The notes below the pieces were generated by a model. That model was not told the DNA's origin. It saw only the letters and a program-made list of their open reading frames with translations, and did not search any database. Below, one piece after another: positions 17,375-26,773 of a stretch of 64,000 bases of DNA. The position numbers and the translations under genes were made by a program. The DNA comes from CBFHSF01 sp965661055 (GTDB lineage Bacteria; Bacteroidota; Bacteroidia; Flavobacteriales; Schleiferiaceae), in NCBI GenBank assembly GCA_965661055.1, contig CBFICS010000013.1:1-64000 (forward strand). The letters run 5' to 3'. Positions within the stretch are counted from its first letter, which is position 1. Every line of letters starts with the position of its first letter.

Positions 17375-17979
17375 TGGCTTTAGAAGACAACTTTAAAACC
17401 ATAGAAAAAACCAGCGAAGGACTTTTTAAAGACAGGGGCAGTAAGTTTTTTGGCTATGCCCTACCCATGACCGATGAGTCTGAACTCAAAGAGTTTATTG
17501 ATCAATTAAAAAAAGAACATCACAACGCCAGACATTTTTGTTATGCGTTTAGAATAAATCCTGAGGATGAATATTACCGCGCCAATGACGACGGTGAGCC
17601 CTCAAATTCAGCAGGCACTCCGATTTTAAACCAAATTCTAAGCAGCGAACTTTACAATATAGGAATTGTTGTAGTGAGGTATTTTGGAGGCACGAAATTA
17701 GGAGTCCCTGGACTTGTCAATGCCTATAAGATGGGTGCTGTTGCAGCCATTGAGAACGCAAAGTTGATAGATCAGGTAATATCAAAAAAACTGATTATCA
17801 ATTGTGAATACCAACACCTCAATGAAGTTATGCGTATTATTAAAAGAGAAGACCTGTCCATTGACCAGCAAAAAATGGGGCTTGATTGCACGCTAACCAT
17901 GAAAATCCCAAAGAGTGAATTTGATTACAAATTGGCTATCTTTGAAAAGCTCCACATGATAAATATAGACACTGAGTAG
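17374..17979 (+). CDS. YigZ/IMPACT family protein (UPF0029)
   Basis: The 201-residue protein shows the IMPACT-family pattern: DRGSKFFGYA near the N terminus, HNARHFCYAFR, DDGEPSNSAGTPIL and VRYFGGTKLGVPGLVNAY (about residues 65-130), then the C-terminal DUF1949-like domain. Bacterial members are implicated in translation-related regulation, but the activity is not established. The gene overlaps ribD by one base and ends one base before the metallopeptidase gene. Confidence 0.88.
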   Translation: MALEDNFKTIEKTSEGLFKDRGSKFFGYALPMTDESELKEFIDQLKKEHHNARHFCYAFRINPEDEYYRANDDGEPSNSAGTPILNQILSSELYNIGIVVVRYFGGTKLGVPGLVNAYKMGAVAAIENAKLIDQVISKKLIINCEYQHLNEVMRIIKREDLSIDQQKMGLDCTLTMKIPKSEFDYKLAIFEKLHMINIDTE

Positions 17980-17980
17980 C

Positions 17981-19777
17981 ATGAAGAAATTTTTCCTTTC
18001 CCTAATATTTTTACCCTCTGTAATGTTTTCACAAAAGGGTACCCTTGAAACCTTTACAGGTCCTAGACCCCATGAGTCAACCGAAACACAAAGACTTAAG
18101 GCGGAGGTGAATTTTTCAGAAGTTTCTGAGATAGAAATTCTCAATTGGACGGCCAGTACCTTAAGTCTTTCTCCTTCTGACTTAATGCTGCTTGATCACC
18201 AAGAAAGCCCTATGGGGTATCACTTTCACTATCAGCAAACCCTAAACGGAGTTGAAATTCTTCACAAGAAAATCAAGGTCAACATCGGTAAAGATCGAAC
18301 AACAACCGTGGTTTTTTACGAAGTAAGTCCTGAGTTAACGATCGTGCGTTCAGGTCATCCTACCATGAATCAACTTCCTACTTCTGTTCCTTCTTGGGAA
18401 GTCCTCAGTCAAAAGCCGGTGTACTTTGCACAAGGTGATTTGGCCATTCCTTGTATCCAGTTTACTGTGGAGTCGCCCCTGAAGGATCAAAGAGAATGGA
18501 CCTTTAACGCTAGTGGTGAATTACTTAACGAGGAGTTAACGACCGCCTATTTTCACAATGAAACAGACACCAACATTAGTGTTTCTGTATTCAACCCTGA
18601 CCCATTAACTACAGCTGGGGTTACTTACGGCGTACCTTACACTGATCAAAATGATCAAAACACCACATTATTAGATGCCGAAATGGAAGTTAAAACCATA
18701 TTGGCAGATTATTCTAATGGATATTTTAATTTGAGTAATTATGCCGTAACTATTCAAGACCTTGAAGGTCCATCAGATTCTGCTGTGCAAAATTTAACCG
18801 ATCAATTTCACTTTAGTAGAAATCAAAACGCCTTTAACCAAGTCAATGCGTTTTATCACATTACCAAGATGAAAGACCATTTAACGGACATTGGTCACCC
18901 TAATTTAATGAACTATAGTATTCCCGTAGATGCCAATGCCTTTTTTGGTCAAGATAATTCTAGGTTTCAAGCTGAAAGACTATACTTTGGTAATGGCGGT
19001 GTTGACGACGCTGAGGATGCCGATGTAATTATCCATGAATATGGCCATGCCATTGGTTATAGCGCGGCTCCCGGAACCAACTCTGGTACAGAGAGACGAT
19101 GTCTTGACGAAGCTAATGGCGATTATTTTGCAGCCTCTTACAGCAAGTTCATCAATCCATTTGGGTACGAACGCGTATTCTCTTGGGATGGACACAATGA
19201 ATTTTGGTCTGGTAGATTAGCCAGTAATCCTCAAAATAAAAAGTACAACAATATTTCATTTGGCTCAAATATATACCAGCATACCGACCTTTGGGCTAGC
19301 ATGGTAATGGACATTAACACCCAATTGAGTAGAGATACAGCAGACTTCTTGTTAGCATGTTCTATTTATGGGTATTCTACTAATATGACCTTTGAAGATG
19401 CAGCCTTTTTAATTTTGATGTGTGATATTCAAAATTTTGATGCGGGACACAGAACAGATTTGTGTAGCATTTTTGCTAGTTACGGACTGAACACCCCATG
19501 TACCATTGGTATTGCGGAAAGCCTTGATAAGATAGATTATAAAATATTGTCTACAACCTCTTTTGCTGGAGGTGGCAACGCCATACTAGAATGGAATTCA
19601 GAAGAATCTGCCCTTGTAGAGTTTTACAACCTTCAAGGACAATTGCTTTCGCAAATGCAAATTGATCCTTCATCAAGCAATACAATTTCTTCAGCAGGAT
19701 TCAGTTCAGGTATTGTTGTAGCAAGGATTCTAACAGCCTCTGGCGCAACTGACTTGTTCAGACTAGTGAAACATTAA
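17981..19777 (+). CDS. Secreted HEYGH zinc metallopeptidase (M36/thermolysin-like) with probable T9SS C-terminal domain
   Basis: The 598-residue protein starts with a signal peptide (1-18, ending MFSQ). A propeptide with a FTP-like segment (about 55-180, including YHFHYQQTLNGVEILHKKIKV) precedes the catalytic domain. HEYGH at 352-356 gives two zinc ligands and the catalytic Glu, and Glu377 in DEANGDYFAAS is the likely third ligand. The last 75 residues form a beta-sandwich tail (VEFYNLQGQLL ... GFSSGIVVARIL) like a type A T9SS sorting domain, though without the usual YPNP entry motif. The likely role is an extracellular endopeptidase. It converges with and overlaps the thioesterase gene by 4 bases. 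Confidence 0.8.
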   Translation: MKKFFLSLIFLPSVMFSQKGTLETFTGPRPHESTETQRLKAEVNFSEVSEIEILNWTASTLSLSPSDLMLLDHQESPMGYHFHYQQTLNGVEILHKKIKVNIGKDRTTTVVFYEVSPELTIVRSGHPTMNQLPTSVPSWEVLSQKPVYFAQGDLAIPCIQFTVESPLKDQREWTFNASGELLNEELTTAYFHNETDTNISVSVFNPDPLTTAGVTYGVPYTDQNDQNTTLLDAEMEVKTILADYSNGYFNLSNYAVTIQDLEGPSDSAVQNLTDQFHFSRNQNAFNQVNAFYHITKMKDHLTDIGHPNLMNYSIPVDANAFFGQDNSRFQAERLYFGNGGVDDAEDADVIIHEYGHAIGYSAAPGTNSGTERRCLDEANGDYFAASYSKFINPFGYERVFSWDGHNEFWSGRLASNPQNKKYNNISFGSNIYQHTDLWASMVMDINTQLSRDTADFLLACSIYGYSTNMTFEDAAFLILMCDIQNFDAGHRTDLCSIFASYGLNTPCTIGIAESLDKIDYKILSTTSFAGGGNAILEWNSEESALVEFYNLQGQLLSQMQIDPSSSNTISSAGFSSGIVVARILTASGATDLFRLVKH

Positions 19778-20178
19778 AAGAAAGGCTTAAACAGCTTTAA
19801 AAAGTCATTTGGAGCTTTAATCGGCCTGCGGGTTTCTGCATCAACAAATACAAGTTGTACTAATCCAAGAGTTAATAGATCTCCTTGGGCATTGTGAATT
19901 TCGTGTTTAAACGTTATTCGTGTCCCCGGAATTTCATCAATTAAGGTCGTAATGGTTATTTCCTCATCGTAGGTAGCCCCCTTTATATATTTTACTTCTA
20001 GTTTTAAAACGGGAAGCATAATTCCTCGGTCTTCAAGAGATCGGTAGGTGGTACCTAACTGCCTAAGCGCTTCTACCCTACCGATTTCAAAAAATTGAGG
20101 ATAATTTCCGTAATAAACCACACCCATTTGATCCGTCTCAGCATATCTAACACGGAGAGAGGTTGAAGATTTGTACAT
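19774..20178 (-). CDS. Acyl-CoA thioesterase, 4HBT/YbgC family
   Basis: This is a hotdog-fold thioesterase with the diagnostic segment RYAETDQMGVVYYGNYPQF (about residues 11-29; Asp16 is the catalytic acid position) and EIGRVEALRQLG. The ATG at 20178 gives 134 residues and a family-typical N terminus; an upstream TTG at 20208 would add ten residues. It hydrolyses short acyl-CoA or 4-hydroxybenzoyl-CoA-type esters; the substrate is not predictable. The gene converges with the metallopeptidase and leaves no space for a terminator. Confidence 0.88.
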   Translation of the reverse strand: MYKSSTSLRVRYAETDQMGVVYYGNYPQFFEIGRVEALRQLGTTYRSLEDRGIMLPVLKLEVKYIKGATYDEEITITTLIDEIPGTRITFKHEIHNAQGDLLTLGLVQLVFVDAETRRPIKAPNDFLKLFKPFF

Positions 20179-20297
20179 TATACTGATTTTAAAGGAGTTA
20201 TATTGCAAACACTGCGATCTAAGGCTTTATGAACGTCTATAAATTGAGACAAAAAAACGGAAAAGTCAATAGTATTTTTATTTTTTTTATAACTTTT

Positions 20298-20306
20298 TTA
20301 TACACA
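20298..20306 (+). promoter_or_regulatory. Single DnaA-box-like 9-mer upstream of dnaA
   Basis: TTATACACA differs from the ideal TTATCCACA at one position and lies about 100 bases before dnaA. It could mediate autoregulation. No cluster of boxes is present, so this is not evidence for oriC. Confidence 0.4.
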
Positions 20307-20405
20307 CATTTGTCAATGTAAAAGAGGGCACCACTTTACAACTTCGTCTAGTTCGTTCTCCCTTTTTTACCAATCAAATATAACCGTTCAATATTGAAAA
20401 GAATA

Positions 20406-21839
20406 ATGGAGAAAACAGCTGAATCTGTTTGGACCAACTGTCTTGATTTTATTAAGGATAACATTAATACCCCAGCATTCAAAACCTGGTTTCTACCGAT
20501 TCGCCCTCTCAAACTCCAAGGTAAAGTCTTGTCGATTCAAGTACCAAGTAAGTTTTTCTATGAATGGCTAGAAGAGCATTACATTAAATTGCTCAAAACA
20601 GCTATCACTAGAGAGATGGGTGAAGAAGCGAAACTGGTTTATAGCATTGTCATGGAGAACACCTATGGCAACACGAACCCTTACACCGTAAAAATTCCAA
20701 GTTCAAATAGAGGTCCTATTAGGAATCCAAAGGTATCAATGCCTGTGGAAATAGGTGGAAATGAAGGGATAAGAAATCCCTTTGTCATTCCAGGACTCAA
20801 AAAGGTTCACGTTGAATCTCAATTAAACCCTAACTACACTTTTGAAAATTTTGTGGAAGGGGATTGTAACCGATTAGCGAGAAGCGCAGGTTATGCAGTT
20901 TCTAACAAACCCGGAGGTACAAGTTTTAATCCCTTGTTAATTTACGGAGGTGTTGGATTAGGGAAAACGCACCTTGCCCACTCTATTGGGATTGAAATCA
21001 AGGACAGGTATCCTGAAAAGACCGTATTATTTGTTTCGGCAGAGAAATTCTCTCAACAGTTTATTGATGCCATTAGAAACAATACTAAAAATGACTTTGT
21101 CCATTTTTATCAAATGATTGATGTTTTGATAATTGATGATGTACAAAGTTTCTCGGGCAAGGAAAAAACACAAGACGTATTCTTTGAAATATTTAACCAC
21201 CTACATCAGCACGGAAAACAGGTTGTTTTAACTTCTGATCGTGCACCGGTTGACATGCAAGGAATGGAGCAAAGATTGCTTTCTAGGTTTAAATGGGGTT
21301 TAAGTGCAGACCTTCAAACACCTGATCTTGAGACGCGTATTGCTATTTTGATGAAAAAACTATACGCCGATGGTATAGAGATGCCAGAGGATGTTATTGA
21401 ATATTTGGCCTACTCCATCAACTCAAACATTAGAGAGTTAGAAGGCGCATTAATCTCTTTGTTAGCTCAGAGTTCTTTGAACAAAAAGAAGATTACTGTT
21501 GAGTTAGCTAAGCAGATGATTGACAAGTTTGTCAAGAACACTACCCGAGAAATATCTATTGATTACATTCAAAAAATTGTTTGTGATTACTTTGATATGC
21601 CCATAGACTTGTTAAAGTCAAAAACTCGTAAAAGAGAAATTGTTCAAGCGAGACAGCTTACGATGTACTTCGCAAAACAATTGACCAAAAACTCTTTGGC
21701 AACCATTGGCGCCCAATGTGGAAATAAAGATCACGCTACGGTATTACACGCCTGCCGAACCGTTAATAACCTATCAGAAACGGATAAGCGATTTAAGGTG
21801 TATGTAGAAGATCTTAGAAAGAAGCTTACATTAGCCTAA
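20406..21839 (+). CDS. dnaA: Chromosomal replication initiator protein DnaA
   Basis: The product is a full DnaA: N-terminal DnaB-interacting domain (MEKTAESVWTNCLDFIKDN), variable linker, AAA+ domain with Walker A GGVGLGKTH and Walker B VLIIDDVQ, and C-terminal DNA-binding helix-turn-helix with the signature CGNKDHATVLHACRTV. I chose the ATG at 20406 (477 codons plus stop) over a TTG twelve bases upstream. It opens the replication origin in the ATP-bound form. In Bacteroidota dnaA is often followed by the phosphatase and methyltransferase genes seen here rather than by dnaN. Confidence 0.96.
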   Translation: MEKTAESVWTNCLDFIKDNINTPAFKTWFLPIRPLKLQGKVLSIQVPSKFFYEWLEEHYIKLLKTAITREMGEEAKLVYSIVMENTYGNTNPYTVKIPSSNRGPIRNPKVSMPVEIGGNEGIRNPFVIPGLKKVHVESQLNPNYTFENFVEGDCNRLARSAGYAVSNKPGGTSFNPLLIYGGVGLGKTHLAHSIGIEIKDRYPEKTVLFVSAEKFSQQFIDAIRNNTKNDFVHFYQMIDVLIIDDVQSFSGKEKTQDVFFEIFNHLHQHGKQVVLTSDRAPVDMQGMEQRLLSRFKWGLSADLQTPDLETRIAILMKKLYADGIEMPEDVIEYLAYSINSNIRELEGALISLLAQSSLNKKKITVELAKQMIDKFVKNTTREISIDYIQKIVCDYFDMPIDLLKSKTRKREIVQARQLTMYFAKQLTKNSLATIGAQCGNKDHATVLHACRTVNNLSETDKRFKVYVEDLRKKLTLA

Positions 21840-21844
21840 AATAT

Positions 21845-21869
21845 AGCCCCGATTGTATCGGGGCTTTTC
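21845..21869 (+). terminator. Rho-independent terminator after dnaA
   Basis: A 9-bp stem (AGCCCCGAT at 21845-21853 and its complement at 21857-21865) with a three-base loop and a short T-run follows the dnaA stop by five bases. It separates dnaA from the phosphatase gene. Confidence 0.8.
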
Positions 21870-21890
21870 ATTTTCAAATGCTGTAGTAGA

Positions 21891-22343
21891 ATGAAAATAT
21901 TAATGGTTTGTTTAGGAAACATCTGTCGGTCACCTATGGCAGAAGGAATTCTAAAAGAAAAGTCTCAACACCTGAACTGGACAATTGACAGTGCAGGCAC
22001 ATCATCAGTGCATGAAGGAGAAACGCCGGACTACAGAGCTGTAAAAACTCTTCGTCAGCATGACATTGATATTTCAAAACAAAAATCAAGGCCCTTTTCT
22101 CTTGCAGATTTTTCGGAATTTGATTTGATTCTCACTATGGACAATTCAAATTTTGAAAAGGTCATTTCATTGGCTCCTTCAGTAGAAGCGTCCAAAAAAG
22201 TGAAAAGAATTTTAGATTTTATTTATCCTGACCAACAAGAAGAAGTGCCAGACCCTTATTATGGTGGTGACAGTGGATTTGATTCTGTATATTCACTACT
22301 TGATAGAGCCACTGACAAAATAATTGAACAGTATGGAGAATAA
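21891..22343 (+). CDS. Low-molecular-weight protein-tyrosine phosphatase
   Basis: The 150-residue protein carries the P-loop CLGNICRS at residues 7-14 (nucleophile Cys7, phosphate-binding Arg13) followed by SPMAEG, and a C-terminal general-acid motif VPDPYYGG near 120. These are the invariant features of LMW-PTPs, which dephosphorylate phosphotyrosine in the cytoplasm. The end of the gene overlaps the start of the RsmI-like methyltransferase by 11 bases, so translation is probably coupled. Confidence 0.92.
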   Translation: MKILMVCLGNICRSPMAEGILKEKSQHLNWTIDSAGTSSVHEGETPDYRAVKTLRQHDIDISKQKSRPFSLADFSEFDLILTMDNSNFEKVISLAPSVEASKKVKRILDFIYPDQQEEVPDPYYGGDSGFDSVYSLLDRATDKIIEQYGE

Positions 22344-23040
22344 GGGCAAACTGTACTTAATCCCAAGCTTAATGGGAGACACGGAACCTTTAGAGGTTTT
22401 ACCGCTTAGTATTAAGAAGGTAATAGACATGTGTGACCATTTTGTGGTAGAAAATGAAAAATCTGCACGTCATTTTATTAAAAAAGTTTTGCCGTCAAAG
22501 TCACAACCTGACTTGATTCTAAGCGTACTTAATAAGTACACAGAACCCCAAGAATACGTAGATTTTTTAAAACCTTGTCTAGAGGGAATTCACGTGGGAG
22601 TTATTTCTGAAGCTGGAGCTCCTTGTGTAGCTGATCCGGGTAGCGAGTTGGTAAGAATAGCTCATGACAAAGGAATTCGCGTAGTTCCCTTAGTAGGCCC
22701 CTCCTCTATTCTATTAGCCTTAATGGCCAGTGGTATGAATGGACAGAATTTTGCTTTTTCAGGATACCTACCCATTGAGAAGCACCCGAGAAAGAAACAA
22801 ATTAGGTTTCTTGAGAAACAGTCGCAAAAAGGGCAAACTCAAATCTTTATGGAGACTCCATACCGCAACCTAAAACTCTTTCAAGACCTATTAGACGTGT
22901 GTGAGTCAGAAACGCGCTTATGCCTTGCAACAGACATCACAACGCCCGCTGAGGCCATTTATACGAAGACCATATCAGAGTGGAGAAAGGTTACCCCAAA
23001 CATTGAAAAACGTCCGACTATATTTATTCTTCAAGGGTGA
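22333..23040 (+). CDS. SAM-dependent methyltransferase, RsmI-like (tetrapyrrole methylase fold)
   Basis: The protein has the tetrapyrrole-methylase fold motifs of RsmI: GKLYLIPSLMGD at the N terminus, ISEAGAPCVADPGSELVRIA around 90-110 and VPLVGPSSILLALMASG around 115-131. RsmI 2'-O-methylates C1402 of 16S rRNA. This Bacteroidota branch is shorter (235 aa) than the enterobacterial enzyme and lacks its C-terminal extension, so the exact target is uncertain. The start at ATG 22333 is preferred to the TTG at 22324. Confidence 0.85.
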   Translation: MENKGKLYLIPSLMGDTEPLEVLPLSIKKVIDMCDHFVVENEKSARHFIKKVLPSKSQPDLILSVLNKYTEPQEYVDFLKPCLEGIHVGVISEAGAPCVADPGSELVRIAHDKGIRVVPLVGPSSILLALMASGMNGQNFAFSGYLPIEKHPRKKQIRFLEKQSQKGQTQIFMETPYRNLKLFQDLLDVCESETRLCLATDITTPAEAIYTKTISEWRKVTPNIEKRPTIFILQG

Positions 23041-23171
23041 ATTAGTGATTAGTGACTAGTTTCGAGTCCTTCGTAAAAACAAAACTTAGGCTATTCTCCT
23101 GACCTATGCTATCAGCTAACGTCCTTAAGCTATACACCATGTGCCATAAGCCAACAGATATTTCTAAAAAA

Positions 23172-23207
23172 AACAAAACCCCAAATCCGTTGATTTGGGG
23201 TTTTGTT
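23172..23207. terminator. Bidirectional terminator between the RsmI-like gene and the S46 peptidase
   Basis: A perfect 16-bp stem (23172-23187 with 23192-23207) closed by a CGTT loop has A-runs on the left and T-runs on the right, so it can stop transcripts from both convergent genes. The 130 bases between the methyltransferase stop and this hairpin hold nothing I recognise. Confidence 0.85.
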
Positions 23208-23213
23208 TTTGGA

Positions 23214-25475
23214 TTACTCTTCGGTAACAGCAGGCTCCTCTTTATATGAAACCAGGTCCATTTCATCGAGTAGATATCCCGCGCCAGCGTATTTGTCAAC
23301 AATGAACAATACATACCTAGCGTCTACCATAATATTTCTACATCTAGAGTTATCAAAGTAAAGATCACTCATGGTACCTTCCCAAACACGGTCAAAGTTA
23401 AGCCCAATGAGTTCACCTTTACCATTCAATGCAGGGCTGCCGCTATTTCCACCCGAAGTATGGTTGCTAGCTATAAAGCAAACCGGAACAGATCCTGTTG
23501 AATCTGCATAAGGTCCATAATCTTTGTCTTTGTGCAGCTGAATCAACTTCGCCGGAAGGTCAAACTCATAATCACCGGGAACATATTTGGCGATAACCCC
23601 ATCTAAGTAAGTTCTCGTGGTGTAGGTTGTAGAATCATTCGGAGAATACCCTTCTACCCTTCCGTAGGTCAACCTCAAGGTTGAATTGGCATCTGGATAT
23701 AATACCTTGTCAGAAAGTTCCATTTGAACCTTCATCCAATCTTTCATTTTTGCATCAATTTGTCTGTAAAGAGAAGCCAGTTCAGGACGAACTTCTGCTG
23801 CAAAAAATCCATAAATATCGCTTGTCAACTGCATAATAGGATCTTTTTTAAGCTTCTTGGCAAACTTTTCTGGATCTTCTACTAACATTCTCTTTAAGTC
23901 TGCTGCTGTTGAAGAGGTAAAGAAAGATTCTGCAAAGGCATTAGTAACAAATTCCTTATAGACATTTATCCCATCGTCTTTTTTGTCTTGTTTTTCTTGT
24001 TTTGCCTTAAGTTCTGCCAACATTTCTGGCAATCTATTACTTTCAAACTTATCAGCATACATTGCTAATAAAGCAATCATACCTTCTTGGTCTACTTCTT
24101 TATCATAGTCTTTAAAGAATGCATCAACCCCCTCAATCAGCTTCATCGCAGCATTGCGAATGTTTTGCTTGTACTTCTTCTTGTCTTCGTCTTTGAGGTT
24201 TTTGTTTTCATACGCATTGATCAGAGATTGAAAAGAATTGGCATACTTCATCACTTCAGACCCCGAATACCCAATTTCAACAAAGTAATCATACTCAGTA
24301 GCATAAGGCTCTAACGCTTCATAAAGCTCATCAAATTCTTTAAGGATGTTTCCGTACTTTACACTTAGTTCGTAATCGGCTTTAATTTTATCCATCAGTG
24401 CCATTTCATCTTTTCTTATGGAATCTATGGCATGCACTTCTCTCAGACCTATGTTTTGACCTTTCCATTTTTTCCAGCCATTAGAAATACTTGCGTACTT
24501 AGAAGCGTATTTAATTCTAACCGCATCGCTAGTCCTCATTCTGGCATCTAACAGTGACAACCTCATGTCTCTAATCGCAATTTTATTAGGATTTCTAACC
24601 TTTAAGGTTTGTTCTACTGCTTTCGCAGGAAGGTATTCTTCTGTGGTTCCTGGAAATCCAAATATCATAGTAAAATCCATGTCCTTGGCGCCATCCATGT
24701 TAATTTTCAAAAAGGTTTCTGGAGTAAATGGAACGTTCTTTTCAGAAATTTCAGCGGGTCTATTCAAGGTGTCAGAATAAATTCTAAAAAGAGAAAAGTC
24801 TCCTGTGTGTCGAGGCCACATCCAGTTATCTGTATCTGCACCAAATTTACCTACCGCACTAGGAGGCGCTCCTACTAGGCGAATATCGGTATAACGCTGT
24901 GTAGCAAAAAGGATGAATTGATTACCGTAGAAAAAGTCTCGAACAAAAAATGAATACTCTGGTTGAGACTTTTTGGCATGAGCTAATAAACTCTCTCTGT
25001 TGAATTTAACAATAGAGTCCATGGTCTTCTCGTCCATATTAGGATGAGTGTTTTCCATCAAATCATTGGTTACGTCTTTCATGTATTTAATAAAGGTTAC
25101 ATGAAGACCTGGGTTTACCAATTCTTCTTGAGGGCTCATCGCCCAAAAGCCATTTTTCAAATAATCATTTTCTAGTGAAGAATGCTGCTGAATTTGTCCG
25201 TAGCCACAGTGATGATTGGTTAGAACCAATCCACGATTAGAAATAACTTCACCTGTACAAAAGCCACCAAAGCTTACAATAGCATCTTTAAGGCTTGCTT
25301 CATTTACCGCATAAATTGCAGAAACAGGAATTTCAAGGCCCATTTGTTGCATTTCAGAAGCGTTCAAACTATTTAACAAGTAAGGCAGCCACATCCCTTC
25401 TTTAGCCGAAACAGGCTTAGCAAAGAGAGCTACTAAGAACAAGGGCAAAAACCACTTTTTTGTATTGATGATCAT
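23214..25475 (-). CDS. S46 family dipeptidyl-peptidase, DPP11-like by its P1-specificity residue
   Basis: The product is a periplasmic S46 peptidase of 753 residues from the ATG at 25475, which puts a signal peptide (about 1-24, ending VSAKEG) at the N terminus; a farther upstream start would bury it. TNHHCGYG at about 87-94 holds the catalytic His and GGNSGSP near the C terminus holds Ser678. Arg696 lies 18 residues after the serine, the position that is Arg in Porphyromonas DPP11 (Asp/Glu at P1) and Gly in DPP7. The enzyme would release dipeptides from the N termini of oligopeptides in the periplasm, feeding amino-acid catabolism. It is flanked by a strong terminator. Confidence 0.9.
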   Translation of the reverse strand: MIINTKKWFLPLFLVALFAKPVSAKEGMWLPYLLNSLNASEMQQMGLEIPVSAIYAVNEASLKDAIVSFGGFCTGEVISNRGLVLTNHHCGYGQIQQHSSLENDYLKNGFWAMSPQEELVNPGLHVTFIKYMKDVTNDLMENTHPNMDEKTMDSIVKFNRESLLAHAKKSQPEYSFFVRDFFYGNQFILFATQRYTDIRLVGAPPSAVGKFGADTDNWMWPRHTGDFSLFRIYSDTLNRPAEISEKNVPFTPETFLKINMDGAKDMDFTMIFGFPGTTEEYLPAKAVEQTLKVRNPNKIAIRDMRLSLLDARMRTSDAVRIKYASKYASISNGWKKWKGQNIGLREVHAIDSIRKDEMALMDKIKADYELSVKYGNILKEFDELYEALEPYATEYDYFVEIGYSGSEVMKYANSFQSLINAYENKNLKDEDKKKYKQNIRNAAMKLIEGVDAFFKDYDKEVDQEGMIALLAMYADKFESNRLPEMLAELKAKQEKQDKKDDGINVYKEFVTNAFAESFFTSSTAADLKRMLVEDPEKFAKKLKKDPIMQLTSDIYGFFAAEVRPELASLYRQIDAKMKDWMKVQMELSDKVLYPDANSTLRLTYGRVEGYSPNDSTTYTTRTYLDGVIAKYVPGDYEFDLPAKLIQLHKDKDYGPYADSTGSVPVCFIASNHTSGGNSGSPALNGKGELIGLNFDRVWEGTMSDLYFDNSRCRNIMVDARYVLFIVDKYAGAGYLLDEMDLVSYKEEPAVTEE

Positions 25476-25612
25476 AAATGTAAATTTTGCCCTAAAATAA
25501 TAAGAATACGACTTACAAACTAAATTTACCTCGAGTTGATTCAATAAATGCTCATTATTTTAGTTTAGTCTAAAGAACTCATTACCTTTAAACCTTAAAG
25601 TGAATTTATTAT

Positions 25613-26704
25613 ATGAAGAAAATTATTCTTTCAGCCCTAGCAGGTGCTTTGTTAGTTGGCTGTGCCAGTGAAAAGAAAACAGACGGATACACTATTTCGT
25701 TTGACGTAACAAACTTTCCAAGTGAAAAAGTTTATTTGTCAAGGTATGTTGATGGTGATTTTGAGACCATAGATTCTGCCCAAGTTACCGACGGAAAGGC
25801 AGAGTTTACTGGAAAACTAGAGGGTCCAGAGGTATTGTACCTAAAGGGTTCTGCTATGCAAAGACCACAAAACATTTTTCTTTACAATGACGAAGTAAGT
25901 ATTTCTGGAAGTTTAGACAGTCTAAGAAATCTGAAAATTACAGGCTCTACGTATCAAGACAAGATGATGGAATTCCAAAACATTGAAGAAAACTTTAGAA
26001 CCGTTTACTCTCAATTCGGGATACAATTTCAAGAAGCTTCTGCCGATAGCAACCAAGCGATGATTGACTCTTTGTCTAATCAGGTGGAGATATTATATGA
26101 GAACTTTCAAAAGGAACAAAAAGAATTTGCCAAATCAGCAGGAATCGTTGGTGCTTATATTGCAGAGAGATTTTTCTATGAGCCAGATTTAGAACTTTAT
26201 AGAGCTGTTTACGACCAGATTCCGGTTAATATGTCTGGTAGTCCCTATAAAGACTTGCTGAAAAAGAAAATTGAAACTTTTGAGAAAACAGCAATAGGGA
26301 TGCCTATTATTCCTTTTGCACAAAAGGACACCTCAGGAGTTGACCTTTCTATTAGGGATAATAAGGGCAAGTTTATATTAATTGATTTCTGGGCTTCATG
26401 GTGTAGCCCTTGTAGAGCAGCTAATCCTGAATTAGTAGCTCTATATTCTGAATATCACGACAAAGGATTTCAAATTGTGGGGGTATCATTAGATGATAAC
26501 GGATCTAAGTGGAAAAGAGCCATTATTCAAGACCACCTTACTTGGCCTCAAATGAGCGATCTGAAAGGATGGAGAAATGAAGGCGCTGCATTATACGGCA
26601 TCAAAGCCATTCCTCAGAGTGTATTATACAATGAGTTTGGACAGATTGTTGCCAAAAATCAAACTCCAGAAGAGTTAAGTAGTTTTCTAGCAGAAAACTT
26701 ATAA
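25613..26704 (+). CDS. Thioredoxin-like lipoprotein with DUF4369 N-terminal domain (TlpA/ResA type)
   Basis: This 363-residue protein has a lipoprotein signal with lipobox LVGC (Cys17). A DUF4369-like beta domain (about 28-115) is followed by a helical linker and a C-terminal thioredoxin fold with the redox motif WCSPC at about 262-266 and a cis-proline segment AIPQS. It should reduce or exchange disulfides at the periplasmic face of a membrane. Such DUF4369-thioredoxin lipoproteins are expanded in Bacteroidota. It is divergent from the S46 peptidase and single in its transcript. Confidence 0.88.
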   Translation: MKKIILSALAGALLVGCASEKKTDGYTISFDVTNFPSEKVYLSRYVDGDFETIDSAQVTDGKAEFTGKLEGPEVLYLKGSAMQRPQNIFLYNDEVSISGSLDSLRNLKITGSTYQDKMMEFQNIEENFRTVYSQFGIQFQEASADSNQAMIDSLSNQVEILYENFQKEQKEFAKSAGIVGAYIAERFFYEPDLELYRAVYDQIPVNMSGSPYKDLLKKKIETFEKTAIGMPIIPFAQKDTSGVDLSIRDNKGKFILIDFWASWCSPCRAANPELVALYSEYHDKGFQIVGVSLDDNGSKWKRAIIQDHLTWPQMSDLKGWRNEGAALYGIKAIPQSVLYNEFGQIVAKNQTPEELSSFLAENL

Positions 26705-26722
26705 GATTGACCATATTATAAC

Positions 26723-26753
26723 AAAAAAGCCCAAGCGTTGCTCGGGCTTTTTT
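26723..26753. terminator. Bidirectional terminator between thioredoxin-like gene and prohibitin gene
   Basis: Arms AAAAAAGCCC (26723-26732) and GGGCTTTTTT (26744-26753) pair around an 11-base loop in which AGC and GCT can pair further. A- and T-runs on both sides fit convergent termination. Confidence 0.8.
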
Positions 26754-26773
26754 GTTTTGTGGTTTTTCAAAAA

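Noticed and set aside
20209..20405. Replication origin upstream of dnaA
   Set aside because: Only one DnaA-box-like sequence was seen; no box cluster or defined unwinding element beyond general AT richness.
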